Shown one piece after another: positions 17,940-27,298 of a stretch of DNA of 64,000 nt. Made by a program: the position numbers and the translations under genes. Position 1 is the stretch's first letter. Each line of letters starts with the position of its first letter. The DNA comes from Peptoniphilaceae bacterium (GTDB lineage Bacteria > Bacillota > Clostridia > Tissierellales > Peptoniphilaceae). The DNA lies in contig CABJAE010000001.1 in assembly GCA_902363535.1 (NCBI GenBank), positions 48,758-112,757 on the forward strand, in the 5' to 3' direction. The notes below the pieces were generated by a model, which was given only the letters and a program-made list of their open reading frames with translations, made no database searches and was not told the origin of the DNA.

Positions 17940-19031
17940 TTATCTCATTCTGCGAAGAAAATCCGGGATATTTAACTCATCATCCTTATTTTTCTTGGCG
18001 GATCCTGTTTTTTCTTCTTTTTTATCGTCGCCTGATCCGACAAAGTTCTTGCCTGTTTTTTTCGGTTGATCGTCTCGGTCGTCGCCGAACTCCGTAGCGA
18101 TAACCGTGATCTTTACTTGGTCCTTTAAGGATTCGTCGATGCCGGCGCCGAAAATAATGTTGGCTTCTTCGTCGACGGTGGAGCGAATCAAGTCGGCGGC
18201 TTCGTTCATTTCAAACATACCCAGGTCGTTGCCTGCCGTAATATTTAAGAGAACGGATTTTGCGCCTTCGATGGACGTTTCCAAGAGCGGGCTTTCCACA
18301 GCGTTTCTTGCCGCTTCCGTGGCGCGATCGTCGCCGGAGGCGTAGCCGATGCCCATGTGTGCGATGCCCTTGTCGTGCATAACGGTCTTCACGTCGGCGA
18401 AGTCTAAGTTAATGACATTGGGAACGCTGATTAATTCGGAAATCCCTTGGATTCCTTGTTTTAAAATCTCGTCCGCCATTTGGAAAGCTTGGGAGAAGGT
18501 GGTCTTCTTATCGGAAATACTGAAGAGGCGGTCGTTGGGAATAATAACCAAGGTGTCGACCTTGCCTTTTAAGGCATCGATCCCTTTTTCCGCTTGTTTC
18601 ATACGGCGAGCGCCTTCAAAGGAGAAGGGACGTGTAACGACACCGACGGTTAATGCGCCGAGGTCTCTGGCTACATCGGCGATAATCGGCGCCGCACCGG
18701 TACCGGTACCGCCGCCCATGCCTGCCGTAATAAAGACCATATCCGCGCCTTGTAGGGCTTCTCTGATTTCATCGAGGCTTTCTTCGGCGGATTGTTCGCC
18801 GATTTCGGGATTGGCTCCGGCGCCTAATCCCTTGGTTACCTTTTCGCCGATTTGAATTTTCGTTTCGGCCAGGGAATTTTTAAGGGCTTGGCGATCCGTG
18901 TTGACGGCAACAAATTCGACGCCCTTAACCCCTGCATTGATCATGCGGTTGACGGCATTGTTTCCGCCGCCGCCGATGCCGGCTACTTTTATTTTTGCAA
19001 ATTCTTCGTGATCCATATCAAAATCCAACAT
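17940..19031 (-). CDS. ftsZ: Cell division protein FtsZ
   Basis: FtsZ (363 aa) is the tubulin-like GTPase of the division ring. The GTP-binding motif [10 protein letters not shown] is present ([17 protein letters not shown]), as are NTDRQAL and the T7-loop [12 protein letters not shown] lysine- and glutamate-rich linker precedes the C-terminal peptide [13 protein letters not shown], which binds FtsA/SepF/ZipA-type partners. The start is ATG at 19031 with AGGAGG upstream. It has its own promoter within the dcw cluster and a terminator downstream. ftsA is not adjacent. Confidence 0.98.
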   Translation of the reverse strand: MLDFDMDHEEFAKIKVAGIGGGGNNAVNRMINAGVKGVEFVAVNTDRQALKNSLAETKIQIGEKVTKGLGAGANPEIGEQSAEESLDEIREALQGADMVFITAGMGGGTGTGAAPIIADVARDLGALTVGVVTRPFSFEGARRMKQAEKGIDALKGKVDTLVIIPNDRLFSISDKKTTFSQAFQMADEILKQGIQGISELISVPNVINLDFADVKTVMHDKGIAHMGIGYASGDDRATEAARNAVESPLLETSIEGAKSVLLNITAGNDLGMFEMNEAADLIRSTVDEEANIIFGAGIDESLKDQVKITVIATEFGDDRDDQPKKTGKNFVGSGDDKKEEKTGSAKKNKDDELNIPDFLRRMR

Positions 19032-19085
19032 ATTACTCCTCCTAGTCGCGCACAATGGCCCTTTTAGATCATATCAATTGATTCT

Positions 19086-19114
19086 ATTTTATAGACAAAT
19101 AGCGAACAAGTCAA
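19086..19114 (-). promoter_or_regulatory. Sigma-A promoter of ftsZ
   Basis: TTGACT (19109-19114), 17-base spacer, TAAAAT (19086-19091), located in the divIB-ftsZ gap, allowing ftsZ to be expressed apart from the upstream cluster. Confidence 0.85.
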
Positions 19115-19138
19115 GATACCTTAACAGCTCCATCGACC

Positions 19139-20077
19139 TTAATCAGCGGTATTTGAGGCCTCTTGCGTCTCCGTCTTCTTCTCCTTCGTCTCGGCACTGT
19201 CCTCTGTGGTTTTTTTCATTTTTCCGGTCTCGTTTGTCTTCTCACTCTTCTTTTCATTGTCCTTTGAAGCTTCCATACCGTTTTCGTTTTCATCGGACGC
19301 TTCGTCGTCTAAGGACGAGGGCTTCACGGCCACCGGATGATCCCCTTGATCCAAGTAGATCTCCCGATAGGCTTCGTTTTTCGCCTTCATCTCCTTGCGG
19401 ATCTCTTCCAGTTGCTTCGTCTTGTATTCCCCGTCGTCGAAACTGGAAATATGCACCAGGGTTCCGTCGGAAAAGGCCACGCGCATGCCACGATCCAAAA
19501 TGGACACGGTGTGGATGTCTTTTTTTATTTCCGAAGCGAACAGGGTCTTGATCATATGAATCTTTTTGTCGTTGCCCGTACTTTTAAACGCCACCTGACC
19601 CGGGCGCACGCCGTCGGTCACCACGCCAGTGATCTTAGGCAGATTGGGATCGTAGGAGCGGGTGATTTCCAGGGCGCGGAAGTCTTCGTTGACGAGGATG
19701 TAGCCCTCGCCGCTGTAAAGCTGAGCGAAGGGGATTTCTTCGTCGATGGCGATGGAAAGGGTGTGGGGAAAGCTGAGGCCGATTCGCGCTTCTTTTACAT
19801 AGGGCATTTGCTCCAGGCGATTTTTCAGCCGGGATTTGTTCATGCGAAAATAGCTTTTTCCCATGGACTCCCTGGCGATTTTCACCACGGTATTTTTGCT
19901 CACGGCCTTGGTTCCCGAGACCTCCACATCTTTCATGGCCGTGAGATTGTTAAAGGCGAAGAGGCCGCCTCCCAAGACCATGGCCACAATCAAAAGAAAG
20001 GCGATGCGCCGGTTTCGGTATTTTTTTTGAAGCTTTTTTTTGCGACGCGGCCGCTTTTTCGTATTTTCGGGCTTCAT
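19139..20077 (-). CDS. divIB: Cell division protein DivIB/FtsQ
   Basis: This 312-aa bitopic membrane protein has a very basic cytosolic tail (residues 1-25), one membrane helix (about 27-45) and a POTRA domain starting MKDVEVSGTKAVSKNTVV, followed by the FtsQ beta domain. DivIB works with FtsL and DivIC at the septum. The last 60 residues or so are an unusually charged Lys/Glu/Thr-rich low-complexity tail outside the cell. It overlaps murG by four bases and precedes ftsZ. Confidence 0.92.
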   Translation of the reverse strand: MKPENTKKRPRRKKKLQKKYRNRRIAFLLIVAMVLGGGLFAFNNLTAMKDVEVSGTKAVSKNTVVKIARESMGKSYFRMNKSRLKNRLEQMPYVKEARIGLSFPHTLSIAIDEEIPFAQLYSGEGYILVNEDFRALEITRSYDPNLPKITGVVTDGVRPGQVAFKSTGNDKKIHMIKTLFASEIKKDIHTVSILDRGMRVAFSDGTLVHISSFDDGEYKTKQLEEIRKEMKAKNEAYREIYLDQGDHPVAVKPSSLDDEASDENENGMEASKDNEKKSEKTNETGKMKKTTEDSAETKEKKTETQEASNTAD

Positions 20078-21171
20078 GGCGTCACAAGTCCTAAAATCGC
20101 CTCGGCAATGGTGTCGGTGCCTTTGGTGTTTACCATTTGATAGGCCTTGGCGCCCATTTCCCGCCGCTTATCTTCGTCGTCCAAAAGGGCTTCGATGGCC
20201 AAAAAAAGCACGTGGCCCGTCAGTTCATCTTCCTCGATGACCTCGGCGGCGTCTTGTTCTTTGTAGCTCATGGCGTTATGAAACTGGTGATTTCCCGCCG
20301 TGTAGGCTTTAGGAATTAATATGGACGGCAGGTGCATGGCGCTTATCTCTGCCAAAGTCATGGCGGATGAAGAAGCGACCACCAAATCGGCTACGGCCAG
20401 GTACTCGGGGATTTGGTGGGAATAATCCAATAGGGTGTAGGATTCCGTATCCACCACGGGCATGCGACGGATAAAGTCGTCGTAATGTTCTTTTCCCGTA
20501 ATGTGTACCAGATGGAAGTTTAGATGCTCGTGTTTTTTCATAATTTCGAGGACGGCTTCGTTGGTGGATTCCTGCCCTCCGCTGCCGCCGAAGGAGAGCA
20601 CCAAGGGCTTGTCCGAATTGTATCCCACAGCTTCTCTTCCGGTCTCTTCGTCGATTTTTTCGAAGGAGGCGCGAATGGGATTGCCCGTAAAGATCTTTTT
20701 CGTATGTTCGGGGAAATATTTTTCCGCTTCTTTAAAGCTGTATGCGATTAAATCCACGCGCTTGCCGAGAAGGCGATTGGTTTTTCCCGGGTAGGCGTTT
20801 TGTTCCTGAATCGCCGTCTTAATGCCCATGTTCTGTGCCTTCAGCACGATGGGGGCGCAGACGTAGCCTCCCGTGCCCACCACTACGTCGGGACGGAAGT
20901 CTCTTAAAATCTTTCCTGCATCCCGAAGGCCGTGGAGCAATTCCACCATGGTCATAATGGATTCTTTATTGATTTTCTTTCTGGGCAGGCCTTGAATGTG
21001 CACCGGCGCGAAGGGAATATCGTATTTAGCCGCCAGCTCTTCTTCCATGCTGTCTTTTTTCCCCACGTACAGAAATTCGATGCTTTCGTCTTTCTTTTCC
21101 ATGGCTTCTTTTATGGCGAGGGCCGGATAAATGTGACCGCCGGTTCCGCCGCCGGACAAGATAACTTTCAC
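20074..21171 (-). CDS. murG: UDP-N-acetylglucosamine--undecaprenyl-PP-MurNAc-pentapeptide GlcNAc transferase
   Basis: MurG converts lipid I to lipid II on the inner membrane face. The N-terminal loop SGGGTGGHIYPALAIKEAM, the GTGGYVCAPIVL segment and the C-terminal FGGSGGQ and VVASSSAMTLAEI stretches are all present; 365 aa is normal. It overlaps ftsW and divIB by four bases each, so these are translationally coupled within the dcw cluster. Confidence 0.97.
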   Translation of the reverse strand: MKVILSGGGTGGHIYPALAIKEAMEKKDESIEFLYVGKKDSMEEELAAKYDIPFAPVHIQGLPRKKINKESIMTMVELLHGLRDAGKILRDFRPDVVVGTGGYVCAPIVLKAQNMGIKTAIQEQNAYPGKTNRLLGKRVDLIAYSFKEAEKYFPEHTKKIFTGNPIRASFEKIDEETGREAVGYNSDKPLVLSFGGSGGQESTNEAVLEIMKKHEHLNFHLVHITGKEHYDDFIRRMPVVDTESYTLLDYSHQIPEYLAVADLVVASSSAMTLAEISAMHLPSILIPKAYTAGNHQFHNAMSYKEQDAAEVIEEDELTGHVLFLAIEALLDDEDKRREMGAKAYQMVNTKGTDTIAEAILGLVTP

Positions 21172-22265
21172 TTTGATTCTCCTTTTCTCGATAATCTAAG
21201 AAGGATGCCGCTCATGCCCATGACGAATATAAGGGCCGTGCCCCCGAATGAAATAAAGGGCAGGGTAATCCCTGTAACGGGCAAAATCCCCACGGCGACG
21301 CCCATATTGAAAAAGGCCTGAAAGCCGATGGAGAGAAAAATCCCCGTGGCGATGAGTTTTTCGTAGAGGCTGTTTTGTTTTAAGGCCGTCAAAAATCCCC
21401 GCTGAATAAACAAGGCGAAGAGGGCGATGACTACCGTGGTGCCGATAAATCCGAATTCCTCGCCGATGACGGCAAAGATAAAGTCGTTATACGCTTCCGG
21501 CAGGCGATCGAAAACTTCGTGGGATCGAAAATACCCGATGCCCGTCACCGATCCCGTGCCGATGGCGTAAAGGGAATGGGCAAGCTGCCAGTCCGTATTG
21601 CCGATGTCGTCGAATGGATTGATAAAGGATGTGAGCCGTTTCATGCGGTATGCCACGCGAAAGACGAAGACGTACATAAAGGCGATGCCCATGGTCAGTA
21701 TGCTTACAAACTCGGTGAAGTTCATGCCGGAGATGAAGAACATCCCCAAAAGGCTGATGGCGATGACCATGGCCGATGAAAAGTCTTCGTTCATGACGAT
21801 ACCCACAGAGAGCCCGATGACGATCACAATGGGAAGAAAACCGCCTTTTTTCTTTTTCCCCCGATGGATGACGCAGAGGTTCGCCGTGTAAAAAATCGAT
21901 GCGTATTTTAAAATATCCGCCGGCATAAACTGAATTTTCGTCCCGGGAATGGCGAGCCAGCGAGTGGCGCCGTTGACATTCACGCCCAGACGGGTGTAAA
22001 GGGCGGCACAAAGCACCATGCTCAATGCCCACATGGGAAAGGCCAGGCGCTGAAATACCTTTAGAGGGAGTACATAGCCGACTCCCGCCGCCACGACGCC
22101 GATGAGAAGAAAAATTATGTGGCGCTCCAAGAAATGGGTGCCCTTTCCGTATTCGGCGAGGCCTGCGGTAAAGGAGGAGGACGCCACCATAAAGACGCCG
22201 ATGATCAAAAGCAGGACGATGGCGATAAGTAGGGGCGGATCAGCGTATTTTCGGATTCGTTCCAT
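21168..22265 (-). CDS. ftsW: Septal peptidoglycan polymerase FtsW
   Basis: This SEDS-family glycosyltransferase (365 aa) has about ten membrane helices. Recognisable segments are VASSSFTAGLAEYG, WLAIPGTKIQFMPADILKYA with the catalytic-region Asp, and LPEAYNDFIFAVIGEEFG, then GVAVGILPVTGITLPFISFGGTA. It polymerises lipid II together with the class B PBP encoded three genes upstream. The cluster position between murD and murG favours FtsW over RodA or SpoVE. Confidence 0.95.
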   Translation of the reverse strand: MERIRKYADPPLLIAIVLLLIIGVFMVASSSFTAGLAEYGKGTHFLERHIIFLLIGVVAAGVGYVLPLKVFQRLAFPMWALSMVLCAALYTRLGVNVNGATRWLAIPGTKIQFMPADILKYASIFYTANLCVIHRGKKKKGGFLPIVIVIGLSVGIVMNEDFSSAMVIAISLLGMFFISGMNFTEFVSILTMGIAFMYVFVFRVAYRMKRLTSFINPFDDIGNTDWQLAHSLYAIGTGSVTGIGYFRSHEVFDRLPEAYNDFIFAVIGEEFGFIGTTVVIALFALFIQRGFLTALKQNSLYEKLIATGIFLSIGFQAFFNMGVAVGILPVTGITLPFISFGGTALIFVMGMSGILLRLSRKGESK

Positions 22266-22272
22266 GAATTAA

Positions 22273-23583
22273 TCAGCTCCATCTCTCCCTTACGATCTGT
22301 TTAAATTCGTCGCCTCGCACTTCGTAGTTGGGGAATTGATCCCAAGAGGCGCATGCCGGGGAAAGCAACACAGCTTCTCCCGCCACGGCGCGATCCATGG
22401 CCGCTTCCGCGGCTTCTTTCATGGTTTCGAATTCCTTCACTTCTTTTACGCCGGCTTCCAAGGCTTCTTCTTTGATAATCGCCTTCGTCGCGCCGTACAC
22501 ATAGAGGCAGGCGATGGCTTGTGCGTGTTTTTCAAAAAGAGATTTAAAATCACTACCCTTGTCGAAGCCGCCGGCCAGCAAGTGAATGGGCTTCGATAAG
22601 CTTGCCAGGGCCACGTCCGTGGAATCGGGATTGGTTCCCTTGGAGTCGTTGTAGTAGTCCACGCCGTTAAAGGTGTCCACGAATTCCATGCGGTGGCTGA
22701 CGCCCCGGTAATTCATCAGGGTGTTTTTAATGGATGCCACGTCCACACCGAGGACATAGGCGCAAAGGGCCGCCTCCAGGGCGTTTCTGACATTGTGATC
22801 CCCCACGAGGAGCATGTCGCTGCGATTCATGAGAAAGACTTTTTCCCCTTTGTAGGACAGATACAGGGCGTCTTGATCCTTGTAGGCGCCGTCTTGTTGA
22901 ACGGGGGTGGTGCTTACCACCAGGGCATGATCCGCTTCTTCGCCGATCATGGCCAAGTAGGGATCGTCGATGTTTAAGATAAGTACGTCCTCATCCCTTT
23001 GATTGGCAAAGACCTTTTCCTTGCTCTTTCTGTAAGCTTCCACGGATTTATGGTGATCCAAATGATCTTCCGTCACATTGGTTAAAATCGCCACTTTCGG
23101 CCGAAATTCCAAGGTGGTTTCCAGCTGAAAACTGGAACATTCGATAACTAAGTAATCGTCTTTTTTGGCCCGCTTCGCCAAAGGCAAGACGCCGACGCCG
23201 ATGTTGCCGCCCACATAGGCGACTTTTCCGCCGTCGATTAAGAGATGGTATAAGAGATCCGTGGTGGTGGTTTTTCCGTTGGTGCCCGTAATGGCGATGA
23301 AGTTTTCGCAGTCGCTCAGAAGGTAGGCCACCTCGATATCGGAAATAATCGGTACGTCTTTTTCCGCCAGCTCCGGCAAGAGGCCGCTATCCAGTGGAAT
23401 CCCGGGGCTCTTTACGACAAAATCCACGTCTTCGCCATCGTAAAAGGGCAATTCTTCTTCGATCAAATCCACGCGGCTTTTGTTGTCGTCGTAGACGTAA
23501 AGGGAGTTGTCCTCCTTTAAGGCATCGATGGCGCTTAACCCTGTGGTACCTAATCCGTAAATCAATATTTTCTTATTTTTCAT
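22273..23583 (-). CDS. murD: UDP-N-acetylmuramoyl-L-alanine--D-glutamate ligase
   Basis: MurD adds D-Glu to UDP-MurNAc-L-Ala. This 436-aa Mur ligase has an N-terminal nucleotide-binding domain (YGLGTTGLSAIDAL), the ATP P-loop GTNGKTTTTDLLYHLL, EDHLDHHKSVEAY and the C-terminal domain with YNDSKGTNPDST and LLSPACASWDQFPNYEVRGDEF. It lies between mraY and ftsW. It is the only Mur ligase in the cluster. Confidence 0.97.
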   Translation of the reverse strand: MKNKKILIYGLGTTGLSAIDALKEDNSLYVYDDNKSRVDLIEEELPFYDGEDVDFVVKSPGIPLDSGLLPELAEKDVPIISDIEVAYLLSDCENFIAITGTNGKTTTTDLLYHLLIDGGKVAYVGGNIGVGVLPLAKRAKKDDYLVIECSSFQLETTLEFRPKVAILTNVTEDHLDHHKSVEAYRKSKEKVFANQRDEDVLILNIDDPYLAMIGEEADHALVVSTTPVQQDGAYKDQDALYLSYKGEKVFLMNRSDMLLVGDHNVRNALEAALCAYVLGVDVASIKNTLMNYRGVSHRMEFVDTFNGVDYYNDSKGTNPDSTDVALASLSKPIHLLAGGFDKGSDFKSLFEKHAQAIACLYVYGATKAIIKEEALEAGVKEVKEFETMKEAAEAAMDRAVAGEAVLLSPACASWDQFPNYEVRGDEFKQIVRERWS

Positions 23584-23592
23584 GACACGCTC

Positions 23593-24552
23593 CTAAAAAA
23601 TCAAGAAGTAACTTATGATGCAGAGGATCAGTTCTACTGCCGCAAACATGGCGACGATTTGTACTTCCCTCATCCCCTTCTGCTCGAAATGGTGATGAAT
23701 GGGGCTCATAAGAAAAATTCGCTTTCCCCTCGTTTTAAAGGAGATGACTTGCAAAATAACGGACAGGGTTTCGATGAAGTAGATGCCGCCGCAAATGGGA
23801 AGGAGCAGGGGCAGATTCAACAGAATGGCGATGGCCACCACGGCGCCGCCCAAGGCCAAGGAGCCCGTATCGCCCATAAAAACCTTGGCCGGGTATTTGT
23901 TGTAAAACAAAAATCCCAAGAGGCCGCCGGCCAACGTCATGCAAAAGAGCGCAATGGATGAGCGACCCATTTTTGCGCTCACCACGGCGAAAAACAAAAG
24001 AACGATCGTCGTCACCGTCGAGGACAGGCCGTCCAAGCCGTCGGTTAAGTTCACGGAGTTGACCGTGCCCACGACGACGAAAATAATAAAGGGAATAAAG
24101 AACATGCCGAAATCCACCGGCCGCATGGTGCCCGGCAAGAGCACGGCGGTGGTGAGATTATCGGAACGAAGAATGAGAAAGTACAGGAGGACGGCGATGA
24201 AGATTTGGGCCAAAAGCTTTTGCAGCGCCGTAAAGCCCAGGTTCCTCTTGTTTACTACTTTCAGGTAGTCGTCGACAAAGCCCACAAGGCCGAAGCCCAA
24301 GGTGGAAATGAAAAGGATGGCCACTTCGTAGGTCATGTTTTTCGTAAGAAGCGTCCCGATGAGGGCCGCCGTGAGAAAAATCACGCCGCCGATGGTGGGC
24401 GTTCCCGCCTTGGACAGGTGGCTTTGGGGTCCGTCTTCGCGAATTTCTTGTCCTGCGTGTAATCTTTTTAACATGGGAATGAATACTTTCCCGCCGATCA
24501 TGGCGAGGATCCATCCCACCGCCAGGCTGATCAGTCCTGTGCCTATACTCAT
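23593..24552 (-). CDS. mraY: Phospho-N-acetylmuramoyl-pentapeptide-transferase
   Basis: MraY makes lipid I from UDP-MurNAc-pentapeptide and undecaprenyl phosphate. This 319-aa protein with about ten helices contains GTPTIGGVIFL, the Asp-rich GFVDDYLKV and NSVNLTDGLDGLSS, and the histidine motif MSPIHHHFEQKG. All catalytic aspartates and the HHH are present. It is nine bases upstream of murD and 14 bases after the class B PBP gene. Confidence 0.97.
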   Translation of the reverse strand: MSIGTGLISLAVGWILAMIGGKVFIPMLKRLHAGQEIREDGPQSHLSKAGTPTIGGVIFLTAALIGTLLTKNMTYEVAILFISTLGFGLVGFVDDYLKVVNKRNLGFTALQKLLAQIFIAVLLYFLILRSDNLTTAVLLPGTMRPVDFGMFFIPFIIFVVVGTVNSVNLTDGLDGLSSTVTTIVLLFFAVVSAKMGRSSIALFCMTLAGGLLGFLFYNKYPAKVFMGDTGSLALGGAVVAIAILLNLPLLLPICGGIYFIETLSVILQVISFKTRGKRIFLMSPIHHHFEQKGMREVQIVAMFAAVELILCIISYFLIF

Positions 24553-24566
24553 GCTTGCCTACTCCT

Positions 24567-26861
24567 TTAATTGTTACCGGCCTTGTTTCGGGCCTTGTTT
24601 GTCTTTTCTTTCGCCTCTCGACGATTGTTTCCGTCGGCATTGTTATCGGATGGTTTGTCCCTGACATCGGCTTCAAATCGAATGTGGATTTTTGCGCCTT
24701 TCGGCAAGATGTCGCCGGCCAAAGGCTCTTGGCTCACCACCGTGCCTTCCCCTTCCAAAACGTAATCCAGCTTGGAGGATTCAAGAATCTTTTCCACTTC
24801 CTGCTTCGTCTTTCCCCTGAAATTGGGAACGGTGCGCTCTCTTCCGTCGTTGGGGTCGATCTTTAAATCGACGATGGTGTTTTCATCCACTTCCGTCCCC
24901 GCTTCCGGGGCTTGTTGAATGACCATGCCGAAATCGCCGACATTTTCCGAGGCCATGTTGAATTTAAGACCCGCGTCGGTCAACACCTTCCCTGCATCTT
25001 CTAAGAGCAGGTTCTTCACATCGGGGACGATGACTTTCTTTACCTTTTTCGATTGGTCGCTTCCCGTCGGCGGAACGTCCCCTTCCTGAAGGGCCGCCGC
25101 CATAATTTCCGAAGCGATGGGCGCCGCCACGGTGCCGCCGAAGTAATCCCCTTCCGGTTCTTCGACGATGACGAGCACTGTGTATTTGGGGTCTTCGATA
25201 GGAGCCACGGATACAAAGGAGCTGATGTATTTATCCTTTTCGTAGCCGCCGGTGTCCGATACCTTCCCCGCGGTTCCCGTCTTGCCGCCGACGTGGTAGC
25301 GATTCACCGCGCCCATGGTGCCCGTGCCGTGATCCACCACGTGGGTCAGTAGGGTGCGCATGGTTTCGCTGGTGGTTTCGCTGATAACCTGGCGACGGAC
25401 GGTGCGCCCCTGTTTCACCAAAACATTGCCGCTTACGTCTTGAATCTCATCCACCACATAGGGCTTCAGAAGGTAGCCGCCGTTGGCCACGGCCGAGACC
25501 GCCGTCACCATTTGGATCGGCGTTACGGCGATGCCGTGGCCGTAACTCATGGTTGCCAGGCGGGCTTCGTTAATTTCTTTTATATTCGTCGGGACGATGC
25601 CTTTTTGTTCCGCAGGCAGGTCGATCCCCGTCTCTTCGCCGAAGCCGAAGGCCTGAATGTACTTAAACAGCCCTTCTTTCGAAAGCTCTCTGGCAATGTT
25701 CACAAAGGTTACATTGCAGGATTCGGAAAAGGCCTTATCCATGGTAATGTCTCCGTGGGGATTGGGAAGGGATGTACAGGTGATGGTGACGCCGGGAATG
25801 TCGCGGACGTAGCCGGTGCAGTAGTAGTGCTTTTTCGGATTGGTGGTGTCTTCTTCCAGCGCCGCCGCAGCCGTAATGGTTTTAAAGGTAGAACCGGGCT
25901 CGTAGGTGTCGCTCACGGAAAAATTTCGCCAGTTGTCGAACAGAATCTTCGACCGCTGCTCGTCTTTTAAATCCTTCCACACGGCCTTCTGCTCTTTCGT
26001 CGTCGGCCTGCTCGGGTGGTTTAAGTCGTAGTCGTCGGTGGAAGCCATGGCGCGAATGGCGCCGGTCTGCGTCTCCTGCACAATGGCCGTCATGCGGTGG
26101 GCGTGCTTTTTTTCCTGGTGACTGTCCAAGACATCTTCCACTTTTCGCTGAAGGGATTCGGAAATCGTCAGCTTTAAATTGGCGCCGGCGTTAATGGGCA
26201 CTTGACTGTCCTTTTTCTTGCCGAAGGTCGGCGCGAGACGAAGCGCGTCGTCGTAATATTTTTCGATGCCGTAGCGGCCGTCTCCTTCTTTTCCCGCAAA
26301 GCCGATGACCAAGGAAGCCAAATCGTTGTTGGGATAGGTGCGAGCCTCGAAATCTTCCACGACGAGGCCGGGTATATCCGAATCCTTCAGTCGCAGGGCC
26401 ACAGAGCGTTCCACATTGTTTTTCAGCAGGACATAGCCGCTTTTTTCCATGCGCTCGTCGAACTTCGCCTCGGTCATGTCCAGGGTCTTCAGGGCGAGGC
26501 GCCGAAGCTTTTCCCGCTCCTTCTGACTGTCCTTCGCGCCGGCCAAGATATTCGTGTCGATGTAGATGTCGGATTTGCTGATGTTTCCCACCAATTTGTT
26601 TCCGTCGGCATCAAAAATTAAGCCCCGCTCGGGACGCTTGACGCTTTTCGTCGTCAGTGCCAGGGCCTCGCGGGTCAGATTGTCGGCGTCGACGATTTGT
26701 AAATAGCCTACGCGCACCCACAAAATAAAAAAGAGCAAGCAGAGAAATACATATAGAAACGCCACTTTTCTGTCCATCTTTCGGAGATGGTTTAAAAGAA
26801 ATCGACGATCTCTTTTTCTCTTCCTCACTCTTTTCGTTTGTTTACTTTTCTGCTCCCCCAC
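24567..26861 (-). CDS. pbpB: Septal class B penicillin-binding protein with two PASTA domains (FtsI/PBP2B-like)
   Basis: This 764-aa transpeptidase has a basic cytosolic tail, one membrane helix (about 33-52), a dimerisation domain and an intact catalytic domain with S324-TFK (SxxK), S381-CN (SxN) and KTG at 527-529. Two PASTA domains follow (about 608-670 and 671-733), with a basic, Asn-rich tail. It crosslinks septal peptidoglycan and partners FtsW. The PASTA domains suggest FtsI/PBP2B or the sporulation protein SpoVD; the division cluster supports the former. It starts with GTG at 26861 behind GGGAGG. Confidence 0.95.
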   Translation of the reverse strand: MGEQKSKQTKRVRKRKRDRRFLLNHLRKMDRKVAFLYVFLCLLFFILWVRVGYLQIVDADNLTREALALTTKSVKRPERGLIFDADGNKLVGNISKSDIYIDTNILAGAKDSQKEREKLRRLALKTLDMTEAKFDERMEKSGYVLLKNNVERSVALRLKDSDIPGLVVEDFEARTYPNNDLASLVIGFAGKEGDGRYGIEKYYDDALRLAPTFGKKKDSQVPINAGANLKLTISESLQRKVEDVLDSHQEKKHAHRMTAIVQETQTGAIRAMASTDDYDLNHPSRPTTKEQKAVWKDLKDEQRSKILFDNWRNFSVSDTYEPGSTFKTITAAAALEEDTTNPKKHYYCTGYVRDIPGVTITCTSLPNPHGDITMDKAFSESCNVTFVNIARELSKEGLFKYIQAFGFGEETGIDLPAEQKGIVPTNIKEINEARLATMSYGHGIAVTPIQMVTAVSAVANGGYLLKPYVVDEIQDVSGNVLVKQGRTVRRQVISETTSETMRTLLTHVVDHGTGTMGAVNRYHVGGKTGTAGKVSDTGGYEKDKYISSFVSVAPIEDPKYTVLVIVEEPEGDYFGGTVAAPIASEIMAAALQEGDVPPTGSDQSKKVKKVIVPDVKNLLLEDAGKVLTDAGLKFNMASENVGDFGMVIQQAPEAGTEVDENTIVDLKIDPNDGRERTVPNFRGKTKQEVEKILESSKLDYVLEGEGTVVSQEPLAGDILPKGAKIHIRFEADVRDKPSDNNADGNNRREAKEKTNKARNKAGNN

Positions 26862-26877
26862 AAGAGCCTCCCACTGT

Positions 26878-27285
26878 TTATTTGAAAATATGCAAAACCG
26901 AGATCACCGGGTTCAGGTAGACGTTCTCGTTTACGTCGTTTTCCTCGTTGCGTACTTTCACGTCGATGTATTTTACCTGATCGTTGTCGGGATAGACCAT
27001 CCCCAGCTGAAATTTCGCTTTTTTCATGATCTCGTCTGAATTTTTTATTTCATCTAAGTCGGCATTCATGTCCCTGTAAGTTTTGTCCATATCGACCAAC
27101 GCCTTGTTTTGTGCCTCGATAGCTGCATTTAACAGGGCGATCTGCGTATGGGCCCTCAGTTGCAGACAGGCGGTGATGCCCACCATGCACAAAAGAATCC
27201 CGAAAAGGGCAGAACGGGACATCCACTTCCGCTTCGGACCTTTCGCGGGCCTCAGGCGGGGACGTTTCTTTTCGACTCGTTTCAT
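26878..27285 (-). CDS. ftsL: FtsL/DivIC-like division protein
   Basis: This 135-aa bitopic protein has a strongly basic N-terminus, one membrane helix (about 25-43) and a heptad-like coiled-coil stretch (IEAQNKALVDMDKTYRDMNADLDEI). Its position between rsmH and pbpB is that of ftsL in all dcw clusters. FtsL is poorly conserved, so the call rests on topology and location. It probably pairs with DivIC and DivIB to activate FtsW-PBP. Confidence 0.8.
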   Translation of the reverse strand: MKRVEKKRPRLRPAKGPKRKWMSRSALFGILLCMVGITACLQLRAHTQIALLNAAIEAQNKALVDMDKTYRDMNADLDEIKNSDEIMKKAKFQLGMVYPDNDQVKYIDVKVRNEENDVNENVYLNPVISVLHIFK

Positions 27286-27298
27286 TATAACACTCCCC

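Noticed and set aside
19337..20140. 267-codon forward frame opposite divIB
   Set aside because: Long antisense frames occur here because of codon bias; it has no ribosome site or recognisable domain and fully overlaps a clear gene.
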